Below are positions 18,415-24,924 of a stretch of DNA of 64,000 nt, one piece after another (the stretch's first letter is position 1; each line of letters opens with the position of its first letter). Origin of the DNA: an uncultured Cyclobacteriaceae bacterium (GTDB lineage Bacteria; Bacteroidota; Bacteroidia; Cytophagales; Cyclobacteriaceae); NCBI GenBank assembly GCA_937146645.1, contig CAKZRQ010000030.1, positions 62,001-126,000 on the forward strand, given 5' to 3'. The translations under genes were made by a program, and so were the position numbers. The notes below the pieces were generated by a model. That model was not told the origin of the DNA. It did not search any database and worked only from the letters and a program-made list of their open reading frames with translations.

Positions 18415-18843
18415 TTAAAAATCTATGGTATTGAAGGTGTATTCTTTCATTGCGAAGTTATCCGGATTCATGGGGTCACTCTGAATAAATTGCACGGTGA
18501 TCAAATCATAATCATCACTCTTCTCAAAATCTCGGATATATAATTCAGCACATTTTCTTGCCAGAAGATCAGGCTGATCTCCTAAAAGAAACGGGTCTCC
18601 ATTCTCAAGTTTTAAAAAGATTGTGGACTCGGATCCTTCATCTGTATTCGTCTGACTCAGGTTTACATTCATTCCCTGGAAATTACCTAGTGCACGAATT
18701 TCTTCAGAAGGCATGAAACCTTCTCCCATCATTTTTTCAAGTCCCCAAAGGGCACCTTTGGCGATGGACTCCGGTTCGCATGAGCAGGATTGAAGGCTGG
18801 CAACCAGAAGTGTGAGGATGCCAAGCCTGCATATGGTTTTCAT
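18415..18843 (-). CDS. Lipoprotein of unknown function
   Basis: 142 residues with a lipoprotein signal (MKTICRLGILTLLVASLQSC, lipid attachment at the first Cys after LQS). The mature region is acidic with no recognised domain. The segment NVNLSQTNTDEGSESTIFLKLENG suggests a small beta-rich fold. It lies 11 bases upstream of the small membrane-protein gene and may be in one operon with it and the HAD gene. Confidence 0.7.
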   Translation of the reverse strand: MKTICRLGILTLLVASLQSCSCEPESIAKGALWGLEKMMGEGFMPSEEIRALGNFQGMNVNLSQTNTDEGSESTIFLKLENGDPFLLGDQPDLLARKCAELYIRDFEKSDDYDLITVQFIQSDPMNPDNFAMKEYTFNTIDF

Positions 18844-18891
18844 AATTGGCTGGTTTTGTGCTTAAGCCAAATTAATGAAAAAAATAGACTC

Positions 18892-19299
18892 TTATTTCCT
18901 CACGATTTTAAGAATGGCCCGTCTTTCAGATGGATTAATCCTGCCTGTAGCAGTAGGGTATGGAATTACATCAACAAGAGTAATTATGTGATCTTGCAAT
19001 TCATAAGAAATAAGGAAGCCATCAGGATTAGGAATACTGGCTAAGGAAAAATTATAATTTCCTGTTCTATCATTTACACTAAGGTTGATTTTCACAAATC
19101 CAGCCTCAATACAGTTTGTGCCATCAGCACACCTGGTATCTTCAATGTCAGACGAGAGAAATATGCTGAGGTTCTCATCTGAGAAGTTTAGAGTCTCATC
19201 GACCTTTAGCTCATATTCCAACCCTTCTACAAAATCTGGATCGTTGTCATTGCATGAAAAAATGGTGATAAGGACAAAAAGTGAAAGTAGTTTTCTCAT
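18892..19299 (-). CDS. Small lipoprotein with conserved RC...C pair
   Basis: 135 residues with a lipoprotein signal (MRKLLSLFVLITIFSC) followed by an acidic linker. The core has DTRCADGTNCIEAGFVKINL, a two-cysteine pattern found in a family of small Bacteroidota lipoproteins of unknown role. The two cysteines probably form a disulfide in the periplasm. It is a separate unit, 48 bases upstream of the previous lipoprotein. Confidence 0.7.
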   Translation of the reverse strand: MRKLLSLFVLITIFSCNDNDPDFVEGLEYELKVDETLNFSDENLSIFLSSDIEDTRCADGTNCIEAGFVKINLSVNDRTGNYNFSLASIPNPDGFLISYELQDHIITLVDVIPYPTATGRINPSERRAILKIVRK

Positions 19300-19387
19300 A
19301 GTTAATCTGGTTTGTCAGGGTTTACGGACGAACTGAGTTTTGGTTAGTGACAAATAAAAAAAAGCCTCACGAAATTGTAAGACTTAA

Positions 19388-19500
19388 GTGGAGAATACCG
19401 GACCCCGATAGCTATCGGGGGAACCAGTGACCTTCCCGAAGCAAGCCTATCTGTGGCAGAAAGGTTCGGGACGCTCAAAGCCAGAAATGAGCTTGGTGAA
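19388..19500 (-). pseudogene. tRNA-Ala-like relic with two inserted hairpins
   Basis: Read on the minus strand, this repeats pieces of the intact tRNA-Ala next to it. The D-arm framework is AGCTCA...CTGGCT..GAGCG (tRNA: AGCTCAGCTGGCTAGAGCG). Then AGGTCACTGGTTC (tRNA: AGGTCACCGGTTC) and TCCGGTATTCTCCAC (identical to the tRNA T-arm and acceptor 3' strand). The anticodon arm is replaced by a longer nested hairpin (outer arms TCCCGAA/TTCGGGA, plus strand 19434-19440 and 19465-19471). The GAC of the T-loop is replaced by an 18-base palindrome. The 5' acceptor strand no longer pairs. A degraded counterpart of the tRNA terminator follows (about 19361-19387). Confidence 0.65.
19403..19420. repeat. 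18-bp perfect palindrome inside tRNA relic
   Basis: CCCCGATAGCTATCGGGG is its own reverse complement and sits exactly where the T-loop GAC would be in the tRNA-Ala copy. It resembles a REP/HIP-like iterated palindrome. I saw no second full copy in this window. Confidence 0.75.
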
Positions 19501-19516
19501 TAATATTGAAGAATAG

Positions 19517-19546
19517 AAAAAAGCCTTGCATTTCTGCAAGGCTTTT
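19517..19546 (-). terminator. Rho-independent terminator of tRNA-Ala
   Basis: Hairpin arms AAGCCTTGCA (19521-19530) and TGCAAGGCTT (19535-19544) with a four-base loop. On the minus strand it ends in a run of T (19520 downward), directly after the tRNA 3' end. Confidence 0.85.
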
Positions 19547-19621
<75 letters not shown>

Positions 19622-19669
19622 ATTTGGTTTGCAAATATAGAAATGGCTTTCTGCTGTGCAAAGCCTTTT

Positions 19670-20290
19670 TTACTCTGTAGAATAATTGACTCGTGTCATG
19701 ATACTTCGACCCAAAGTGACCTCATCCGTGTATTCGAGTTCACCGCCAACAGGTATCCCTCTGGCAATGGTGCTAACCTTCACATCAAAATCCTTTAACC
19801 TCTTTCCAAGATAAAAAGAGGTGGTATCACCTTCCATGGTCGCACTCAGAGCAAGAATGATTTCCTTAATAGGCTCTTCAGCTTCCCTGTCACTCACTCG
19901 TTCGACAAGACTTTCAATATGTAATTCTTCGGGTCCGATTCCCTGAAGGGGCGAAATGACACCTCCCAGTACGTGATATTTCCCTTGAAACTGATTCGTG
20001 TTTTCTATGGCCAAGACATCCTGAATATCCTCAACAACGCAAATAACAGATCCATCGCGTTTAGGATTGCTGCAAATAGAACAGATGGGTCGGTCGGAGA
20101 TATTATGACAAGTTTGACAATACTGCACCTCATTCCGCATTGTTGTAATAGAAAGAGCCAATGCTTCAGCATGAGCAGGATTTTGCTTAAGCAGATGGAG
20201 AGAAAGCCTTAAAGCAGTTTTTTTGCCGATGCCTGGAAGACGAGATATCTCCGTGACTGCATCTTCAATAAGTTTCGAGGGAATATTCAA
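19670..20290 (-). CDS. recR: Recombination mediator RecR
   Basis: 206 residues, normal length. An N-terminal helix-hairpin-helix ([20 protein letters not shown]) is followed by a four-cysteine zinc motif ([16 protein letters not shown], about residues 58-73) and a Toprim domain ([15 protein letters not shown]). RecR acts with RecO and RecF to load RecA on gapped DNA. It lies seven bases downstream of clpS and is probably co-transcribed with it. Confidence 0.96.
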   Translation of the reverse strand: MNIPSKLIEDAVTEISRLPGIGKKTALRLSLHLLKQNPAHAEALALSITTMRNEVQYCQTCHNISDRPICSICSNPKRDGSVICVVEDIQDVLAIENTNQFQGKYHVLGGVISPLQGIGPEELHIESLVERVSDREAEEPIKEIILALSATMEGDTTSFYLGKRLKDFDVKVSTIARGIPVGGELEYTDEVTLGRSIMTRVNYSTE

Positions 20291-20297
20291 TGGATTC

Positions 20298-20591
20298 TTA
20301 GGCTATTGTGGCTTGTATTCCTGCATCAAGGATGGCTTCGCAGCGTGGCTTGAGTTCCGTGAATGAACCTCTTTTCACTGCGCACTTCCCCTTGTAATGG
20401 ATGATCAGGGTGCATTGCTCAGCCTGCTCGACTGAATGCTGACAAACTTTGACCAAAATGTTTGCCACATGATCAAAGGTATTTATATCGTCGTTGAAGA
20501 CGATTAATGTTGACTCTTCTAAATCCAACTCCTCTTCCAGAAGGACCTCGGATTCTTCTATTTCAGGAATCGGGGAACTCATACTCTGCAT
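20298..20591 (-). CDS. clpS: ATP-dependent Clp protease adaptor ClpS
   Basis: 97 residues: an acidic N-terminal tail, then the ClpS core [21 protein letters not shown] (the NDD..TF..V motif binds N-degron residues) and [11 protein letters not shown]. It delivers N-end-rule substrates to the ClpA/ClpC unfoldase. The ATG at 20591 and an in-frame ATG at 20582 are both possible. The -7 element on the minus strand (20603-20596) would place the RNA start near 20589, which favours 20582 or leaderless initiation. Confidence 0.93.
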   Translation of the reverse strand: MQSMSSPIPEIEESEVLLEEELDLEESTLIVFNDDINTFDHVANILVKVCQHSVEQAEQCTLIIHYKGKCAVKRGSFTELKPRCEAILDAGIQATIA

Positions 20592-20629
20592 TTTGCAAAT
20601 TTAGGAATATTGGACAATTTTGCTGCCAA
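20591..20629. promoter_or_regulatory. Divergent clpS/symporter promoters of Bacteroidota type
   Basis: Plus strand: TTTTG (20591-20595), 19 bases, then CAATTTTG (20615-20622), one mismatch from TAnnTTTG, 21 bases before the symporter ATG. Minus strand: a perfect TAAATTTG (20603-20596) with TTG at 20629-20627, 23 bases upstream, for clpS. The two promoters overlap in under 40 bases. Confidence 0.6.
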
Positions 20630-20643
20630 CCCTCACCCGAATT

Positions 20644-22086
20644 ATGAATCCGCAAATAGTATTGGCCGTCATAGGCGCTTATTTTTTCTTACTCTTTCTG
20701 ATTTCATGGTTTACCTCTAGAAATGTTTCGGATGAAACCTTCTTCACGGGTGACAGACAATCTCCCTGGTTTCTCGTGGCATTCGGAATGATTGGAGCTT
20801 CATTATCGGGAGTAACTTTTATCTCGGTTCCTGGTGAAGTAGGTAACTCGAATTTCTATTATTTCCAGGTAGTTTTAGGATACACCCTTGGCTATCTGAC
20901 TATTGCGAAGGTCCTGCTTCCTCTGTACTACCGGCTGAATTTGGTCTCTATTTACTCCTATTTGGAAGATCGATTTGGATTTTGGTCTTATAAAACCGGA
21001 GCATTCTTTTTTATTCTATCCAGAACCTTAGGGTCTTCTCTGCGGGTTTTTTTGGTAGCAAGCGTACTTCAGCTAATTCTTTTCGATTCATTAGGCATCC
21101 CTTTCTGGGTTTCCGTTTTGATCACGGTGGGATTGATCTGGATTTACACCCATCGGGGAGGAATTAAGACTGTGGTTTGGACAGATACACTTCAAACTTT
21201 TTTTATGCTCCTGGCTGTGGTGGTGAGTATAATACTTATCGGTAATGAATTGAGCTTTGAGGGAATAGGAGAGTATTTTTCGAAAGTTTCGAATGACTCA
21301 CGCTCTCAGATATTTGATTGGGACTGGAAGTCTGGTACTAATTTTTTCAAGCAATTCCTTTCAGGAGCATTTATAACAATCGTAATGACAGGTCTGGATC
21401 AGGATATGATGCAGAAAAATCTTACCTGCAAAAACATTGGAGAAGCTCAAAAGAACATGTTTTGGTTCACCAATATTTTGGTGATCGTGAACTTCATGTT
21501 CCTTGCACTAGGAGTATTGCTTTACATTTTTGCAGAGACTAAAGGGATCAGTCTTCCGGAGAAAACAGATGAATTATTTCCTCTGCTGGCTACAGAGTAT
21601 TTCTCTCCTTTTGCCGGTGTAATCTTTGTGTTGGGAATCACAGCAGCGGCCTACTCTAGCGCTGATTCTACTTTGACTGCACTTACCACGAGTTTCTGCA
21701 TTGATTTCCTGGAACTAGAGCGGAAGTATCCGAAGGAAAGACAAGTGACTGTGAGAAAACAGGTTCATATTGCTTTCACCTTGATTATGTTTTTGGCCAT
21801 TTTGATTTTCCGCTGGATTAATGATCAAAGTGTCATTAATTCGGTATTTATTATTGCAGGTTATACTTATGGCCCTCTGCTTGGACTTTATGCATTTGGA
21901 CTATTCACCAAGTGGCAGGTGAAAGATAAAGCCATTCCATACCTTGCGGTAGCAGCGCCTTTACTGGCTTTCCTTATTTCTGAAAATAGCGAGACTCTTC
22001 TTTGGGGGTATAAGTTCGGTTTTGAAGTGCTAATTCTGAATGGACTTCTGATGTTTATTGGCATGATAATTTTCAGAAAAAAGTAA
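20644..22086 (+). CDS. Sodium:solute symporter (SSS family)
   Basis: 480 residues with about 13 hydrophobic helices. Family features are the N-terminal ISWFTSRNVSDETFFTGDR, GMIGASLSGVTFISVPG and the later AAAYSSADSTLTALTTSFCIDF motif in the region of the sodium site. It imports an organic solute with sodium. The substrate (for example sugar, vitamin or amino acid) cannot be told. I chose the ATG at 20644 because a putative promoter -7 element covers 20615-20622, so an upstream TTG at 20620 is unlikely to be used. Its stop abuts the stop of the convergent alkyltransferase-like gene with no spacer. Confidence 0.9.
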   Translation: MNPQIVLAVIGAYFFLLFLISWFTSRNVSDETFFTGDRQSPWFLVAFGMIGASLSGVTFISVPGEVGNSNFYYFQVVLGYTLGYLTIAKVLLPLYYRLNLVSIYSYLEDRFGFWSYKTGAFFFILSRTLGSSLRVFLVASVLQLILFDSLGIPFWVSVLITVGLIWIYTHRGGIKTVVWTDTLQTFFMLLAVVVSIILIGNELSFEGIGEYFSKVSNDSRSQIFDWDWKSGTNFFKQFLSGAFITIVMTGLDQDMMQKNLTCKNIGEAQKNMFWFTNILVIVNFMFLALGVLLYIFAETKGISLPEKTDELFPLLATEYFSPFAGVIFVLGITAAAYSSADSTLTALTTSFCIDFLELERKYPKERQVTVRKQVHIAFTLIMFLAILIFRWINDQSVINSVFIIAGYTYGPLLGLYAFGLFTKWQVKDKAIPYLAVAAPLLAFLISENSETLLWGYKFGFEVLILNGLLMFIGMIIFRKK

Positions 22087-22425
22087 TCAAATCTTAAGCT
22101 CCTTATCTGGATCCCAAAAGCATTTTTCGAAGTCCACCACCTGGTGCTTTTCGATTTTCACACCTTCTTTTTCTAACAATTCTTGCATAAGAGTTGGCGT
22201 GGCAAAATGGTTTCGGCCAGTCAGTAAACCTGAAGCATTAACCACCCGATGTGCAGGAACATCCGGAATTGTATGAGCCGCATTCATCGCATATCCTACC
22301 ATCCTTGCCCCACTTTTCAAGCCTAAATAGTGAGCAATGGTCCCGTAATTAGTTACTCTTCCGGGTGGAATTTCTCTTACTACCTGGTATACCAGGTCAA
22401 AATAATTCGGCTTCTCATTTTTCAT
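22087..22425 (-). CDS. Alkyltransferase-like protein (ATL; MGMT fold lacking the active Cys)
   Basis: 112 residues corresponding to the DNA-binding C-terminal domain of O6-alkylguanine-DNA alkyltransferase: VYQVVREIPPGRVTNYGTIA and ARMVGYAMN (arginine finger region). The catalytic PCHRV motif reads PAHRVVN, with Ala in place of the alkyl-accepting Cys. ATL proteins bind alkylated guanine and flag it for nucleotide excision repair instead of reversing it. The N-terminal MGMT domain is absent, as is usual for this group. Confidence 0.92.
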   Translation of the reverse strand: MKNEKPNYFDLVYQVVREIPPGRVTNYGTIAHYLGLKSGARMVGYAMNAAHTIPDVPAHRVVNASGLLTGRNHFATPTLMQELLEKEGVKIEKHQVVDFEKCFWDPDKELKI

Positions 22426-22520
22426 AATTCCAGGATTTAGGAGCGGGTCTTTTGCCTTTTGTTTGGTTGTCTTGCTACCAAAATAAAGAGTAATTTTAAG
22501 CTTTAACCCATAATCATCCC

Positions 22521-23198
22521 ATGAGTAAAAATATAATTATCACAGGTGCAGGTGGAAACCTTGGAAAGGCTGTAGTTGATAAATTCAAAAGAGAGGGCTA
22601 TAGGATCATAGCTTTGGTGGAACCCAATAAAAACAGGACCGTCGAGGGAGCTGATTTTCAATATGAAGTCAATGTAACTTCTGAAGATTCAGTAGCGGAT
22701 TTCATAGGACAATATCAAAGCCAACATGGTAGCTTGGATGCCCTTGCCCTTTTGGTGGGTGGATTTGCCATGGGAGGAATCGAAGAGGTGACGCAGGATG
22801 ATTTTGAGAAAATGATCACTCTAAATTTTTTCTCTGCCTTTCATCTAGCCAAGGGCTTTCTTAAGCTTTTCAATGAGCAAGGTAAAGGCACATTCTTGTT
22901 TGTAGGAGCAAGACCGGCATTGGTCACTGCTGACGGGGCAGGAGTAATGCCTTATGCCTTTAGTAAAAAACTGGTGATTGCCTTGGCTGAGACTATCGGA
23001 CAACAGACCAAAGGAACTGCCATCCGCTCTCATATTTTTGTGCCAAGTATAATTGATACACCTCCAAATCGGCAAGCTATGGCAGATGCTGATTTCGAGA
23101 AATGGGTGAAGCCATCAGAAATTGCCGATACCATGCATTTCGCCGTTGAAAATTCTGCCTTAAGAAGTACGACTTTTAAACTTTACGGACAATCCTAA
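22521..23198 (+). CDS. Short-chain dehydrogenase/reductase (SDR)
   Basis: 225 residues. The Rossmann glycine motif is IITGAGGNLGKAVVDKF. The catalytic YxxxK appears as YAFSKK (about residue 153), preceded by FLFVGARPA in place of the usual serine-bearing strand. The substrate is unknown. Upstream, a TTG (22467-22469), 21 bases and TAATTTTA (22491-22498) form a near-consensus promoter. The next two genes follow within 11 bases and then a one-base overlap, so the three form an operon. Confidence 0.87.
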   Translation: MSKNIIITGAGGNLGKAVVDKFKREGYRIIALVEPNKNRTVEGADFQYEVNVTSEDSVADFIGQYQSQHGSLDALALLVGGFAMGGIEEVTQDDFEKMITLNFFSAFHLAKGFLKLFNEQGKGTFLFVGARPALVTADGAGVMPYAFSKKLVIALAETIGQQTKGTAIRSHIFVPSIIDTPPNRQAMADADFEKWVKPSEIADTMHFAVENSALRSTTFKLYGQS

Positions 23199-23209
23199 CC
23201 CAAAAAACT

Positions 23210-23662
23210 ATGAAAAAGCTAATCGTTTTTTTCCTTATCGCCCTGTTCTCGATTCAGGTTCAGGCTCAATCAGACGAAGAAGAGGTGCGAGCTGTGATTG
23301 AAACCTTATTTGATGGGATGAGAGCAAAAAATACCGACATGATTTCCTCGGCTTTCGATCCAAAGGCCTTGATGCAGACTATCGTAGTGACTGATTCTGG
23401 CGCAGAAACCAGAAGCAATGTTGTCCAAGATTTTGTGGCAAGAATAGGTCAAGCTCCAGAAGATACTCAGCTAGATGAGCGAATTACGGATTATCAAATA
23501 AAGGTGGATGGGGATCTGGCTTCAGCCTGGACTCCTTATCAGTTTTATGTAAATGATGAGTTTAGCCATTGCGGGGTGAATTCGTTCCAGCTAGTCCGAA
23601 TGGAGGAAGGTTGGAAGATTGTTTACATCATCGATACCAGAAGGAAAGAAGGCTGCGTTTGA
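23210..23662 (+). CDS. Exported NTF2-like (SnoaL/DUF4440-type) protein
   Basis: 150 residues with a signal peptide (MKKLIVFFLIALFSIQVQAQ) and an NTF2-like fold: EEEVRAVIETLFDGMRAKN at the start, a middle DLASAWTPYQFYVND strand, and a terminal QLVRMEEGWKIVYIID strand. Such proteins are often small periplasmic lyases or binding proteins of unknown role. It sits between the SDR gene and the GreA-like gene. Its stop overlaps the next ATG by one base (TGATG). Confidence 0.82.
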   Translation: MKKLIVFFLIALFSIQVQAQSDEEEVRAVIETLFDGMRAKNTDMISSAFDPKALMQTIVVTDSGAETRSNVVQDFVARIGQAPEDTQLDERITDYQIKVDGDLASAWTPYQFYVNDEFSHCGVNSFQLVRMEEGWKIVYIIDTRRKEGCV

Positions 23663-24117
23663 TGCGAGAATTGGATAGATCCAAAATCTTTGAGCGACTT
23701 CTAAGTGAACTCAATCTTCGTGAAGAGTTTTACCGAGCGGAATTAGCTCGGCTTCAAGAAAGCAAGGCTGCAGATACTAAAAGCAGCGCTGGGGATAAAT
23801 TTGAGACTGGGAGGGAAATGATAGCTCAGGAGATTTCCAAAGTGGATCATAGCCTCCAAAGCGTGGTCCAAAGCCGAAAAGTTATGGAGGGCTTTGCTTC
23901 GCAAGAGACCACAGAGGCTGTGAGAAATGGAAGTATTATCCGCATAGGTGAGAAGCTTTTTATGCTTGGGGTTAGTCTGGGAGAAATGGATTTAGGACTG
24001 GAGAAAATCTTTCTACTCAGCCAGAGTTCACCCATGGGTAAATTACTTCTAGGCCTAAAAAAAGATGATCCGATCCAGTTTATGGGAAAACCGAATCGGA
24101 TCACTCAAGTGCTGTGA
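23662..24117 (+). CDS. GreA/GreB-like transcription factor homologue
   Basis: 151 residues from the ATG at 23662, which overlaps the preceding stop. A longer frame starting at 23569 lies inside the previous gene and is rejected. The N-terminal half is a predicted coiled coil with SSAGDKFETGREM at its tip, comparable to the acidic tip of GreA. The C-terminal half has FMLGVSLGEM and LSQSSPMGKLLLGLKKDDPI, matching the GreA C-terminal SPLGxALLGKxxGD pattern. It may bind the RNA polymerase secondary channel. Bacteroidota homologues are often mislabelled as 3-oxoacyl-ACP synthases. The function is inferred. Confidence 0.7.
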   Translation: MRELDRSKIFERLLSELNLREEFYRAELARLQESKAADTKSSAGDKFETGREMIAQEISKVDHSLQSVVQSRKVMEGFASQETTEAVRNGSIIRIGEKLFMLGVSLGEMDLGLEKIFLLSQSSPMGKLLLGLKKDDPIQFMGKPNRITQVL

Positions 24118-24123
24118 TTAAGC

Positions 24124-24543
24124 CTATTTTTTAGGGATTAAGGTCATTAACTCATCTGCTCCATCCAAAAGAGTAAGTTTGTCTTTACCGATTTTTAGAT
24201 CCTTCACTTTGCTCAATGCGGATATAAAATCATCTTCTCCAGAGCCTGGACAAGCTTTTCTACTCATGGCACCTGGGTCGAGATTCAGTTTTGTTCCTTC
24301 CAGTTCAAAGCTCCCATTAAAATTATTACATCCCGCAAAACCGGTCAACTTACCTGCATCTCCAAAATTTAAATTAGGTAAACCTCCGGCAAACTGAGAG
24401 AGGTCGAGGTTTTTTCCAAGTAGGGAAGCTAATTCCCAGGTGTTTCCAGTCAATAAACTCATAGGGTTAAGTCCTTTAACGCTATCGCAGCTGGTCATAA
24501 AAAGTATAGCGCAAGCGACAGCTAATGATTTGATGGTTTTCAT
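24124..24543 (-). CDS. META-domain lipoprotein (HslJ-like)
   Basis: 139 residues with a lipoprotein signal (MKTIKSLAVACAILFMTSC). The domain matches the META/HslJ family: LLTGNTWELASLLGKNLD, GFAGCNNFNGSFELEG, then MSRKACPGSGEDDFISAL. HslJ-type proteins sit in the outer membrane or periplasm and are linked to heat or antibiotic tolerance in enterobacteria. The role here is unknown. It ends six bases from the convergent GreA-like gene. Confidence 0.88.
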   Translation of the reverse strand: MKTIKSLAVACAILFMTSCDSVKGLNPMSLLTGNTWELASLLGKNLDLSQFAGGLPNLNFGDAGKLTGFAGCNNFNGSFELEGTKLNLDPGAMSRKACPGSGEDDFISALSKVKDLKIGKDKLTLLDGADELMTLIPKK

Positions 24544-24794
24544 ATAATTTTTTGTTTGAATTATACAATAATACCGAAAGCCGAGCCTAATTTCAATGAT
24601 GAATAAATTTTTAAGATTCTTTTAATTTATTGAAGGAATGATAAGTATTAAACTGGATATTTTAAGTTTTTGCAATGTATTGTTTGGCATAGTGAAAATA
24701 ACTCAGTAGACTTGTCAAGTTATTTGTTGAGATCATGAATTACGTGATAAATATGACATCCTTTTGCACCATTTCCAGCCTTCGAGAGAGGGTT

Positions 24795-24848
24795 ATGTGC
24801 GTGACATTTTTCGGGATGACAACAATGACCACCGGTATCACGGGGTAA
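24795..24848 (+). CDS. thrL: Threonine leader peptide of the thr operon
   Basis: An open frame of 17 codons, MCVTFFGMTTMTTGITG, ends in TAA 76 bases before thrA. Six of the 17 residues are Thr, including two Thr-Thr pairs. An earlier in-frame ATG at 24753 would give 31 residues. The end of the peptide resembles the Thr-rich enterobacterial thrL leader (…TTGNGAG). It overlaps alternative RNA hairpins (next entry), as expected for ribosome-mediated attenuation. The sequence lies in a 381-base space between the META lipoprotein gene and thrA that holds no larger gene. I see no clean promoter, only TCCTTTTG at 24759-24766. Confidence 0.7.
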   Translation: MCVTFFGMTTMTTGITG

Positions 24849-24873
24849 TCCCGTTTGATTCTATACATACCGG
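24812..24873 (+). promoter_or_regulatory. Putative thr attenuator, alternative hairpins
   Basis: Mutually exclusive pairings are visible: CGGGAT (24812-24817) with ATCCCG (24848-24853), against ACGGG (24840-24844) with CCCGT (24850-24854). CCGGTAT (24832-24838) also pairs with ATACCGG (24867-24873), enclosing the second hairpin. The Thr codons (24819-24833) and the leader stop lie within these arms. No strong T-run follows, so the termination mechanism is uncertain. Confidence 0.5.
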
Positions 24874-24924
24874 CCCTAAGGCGTTGAGCCATTTAATCCC
24901 AGCATTCCAAATCATTCATTTCCA

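Noticed and set aside
23569-23661. Longer N-terminus for the GreA-like protein
   Set aside because: Lies inside the NTF2-like gene in another frame; the ATG at 23662 overlaps the stop as a normal coupled start.
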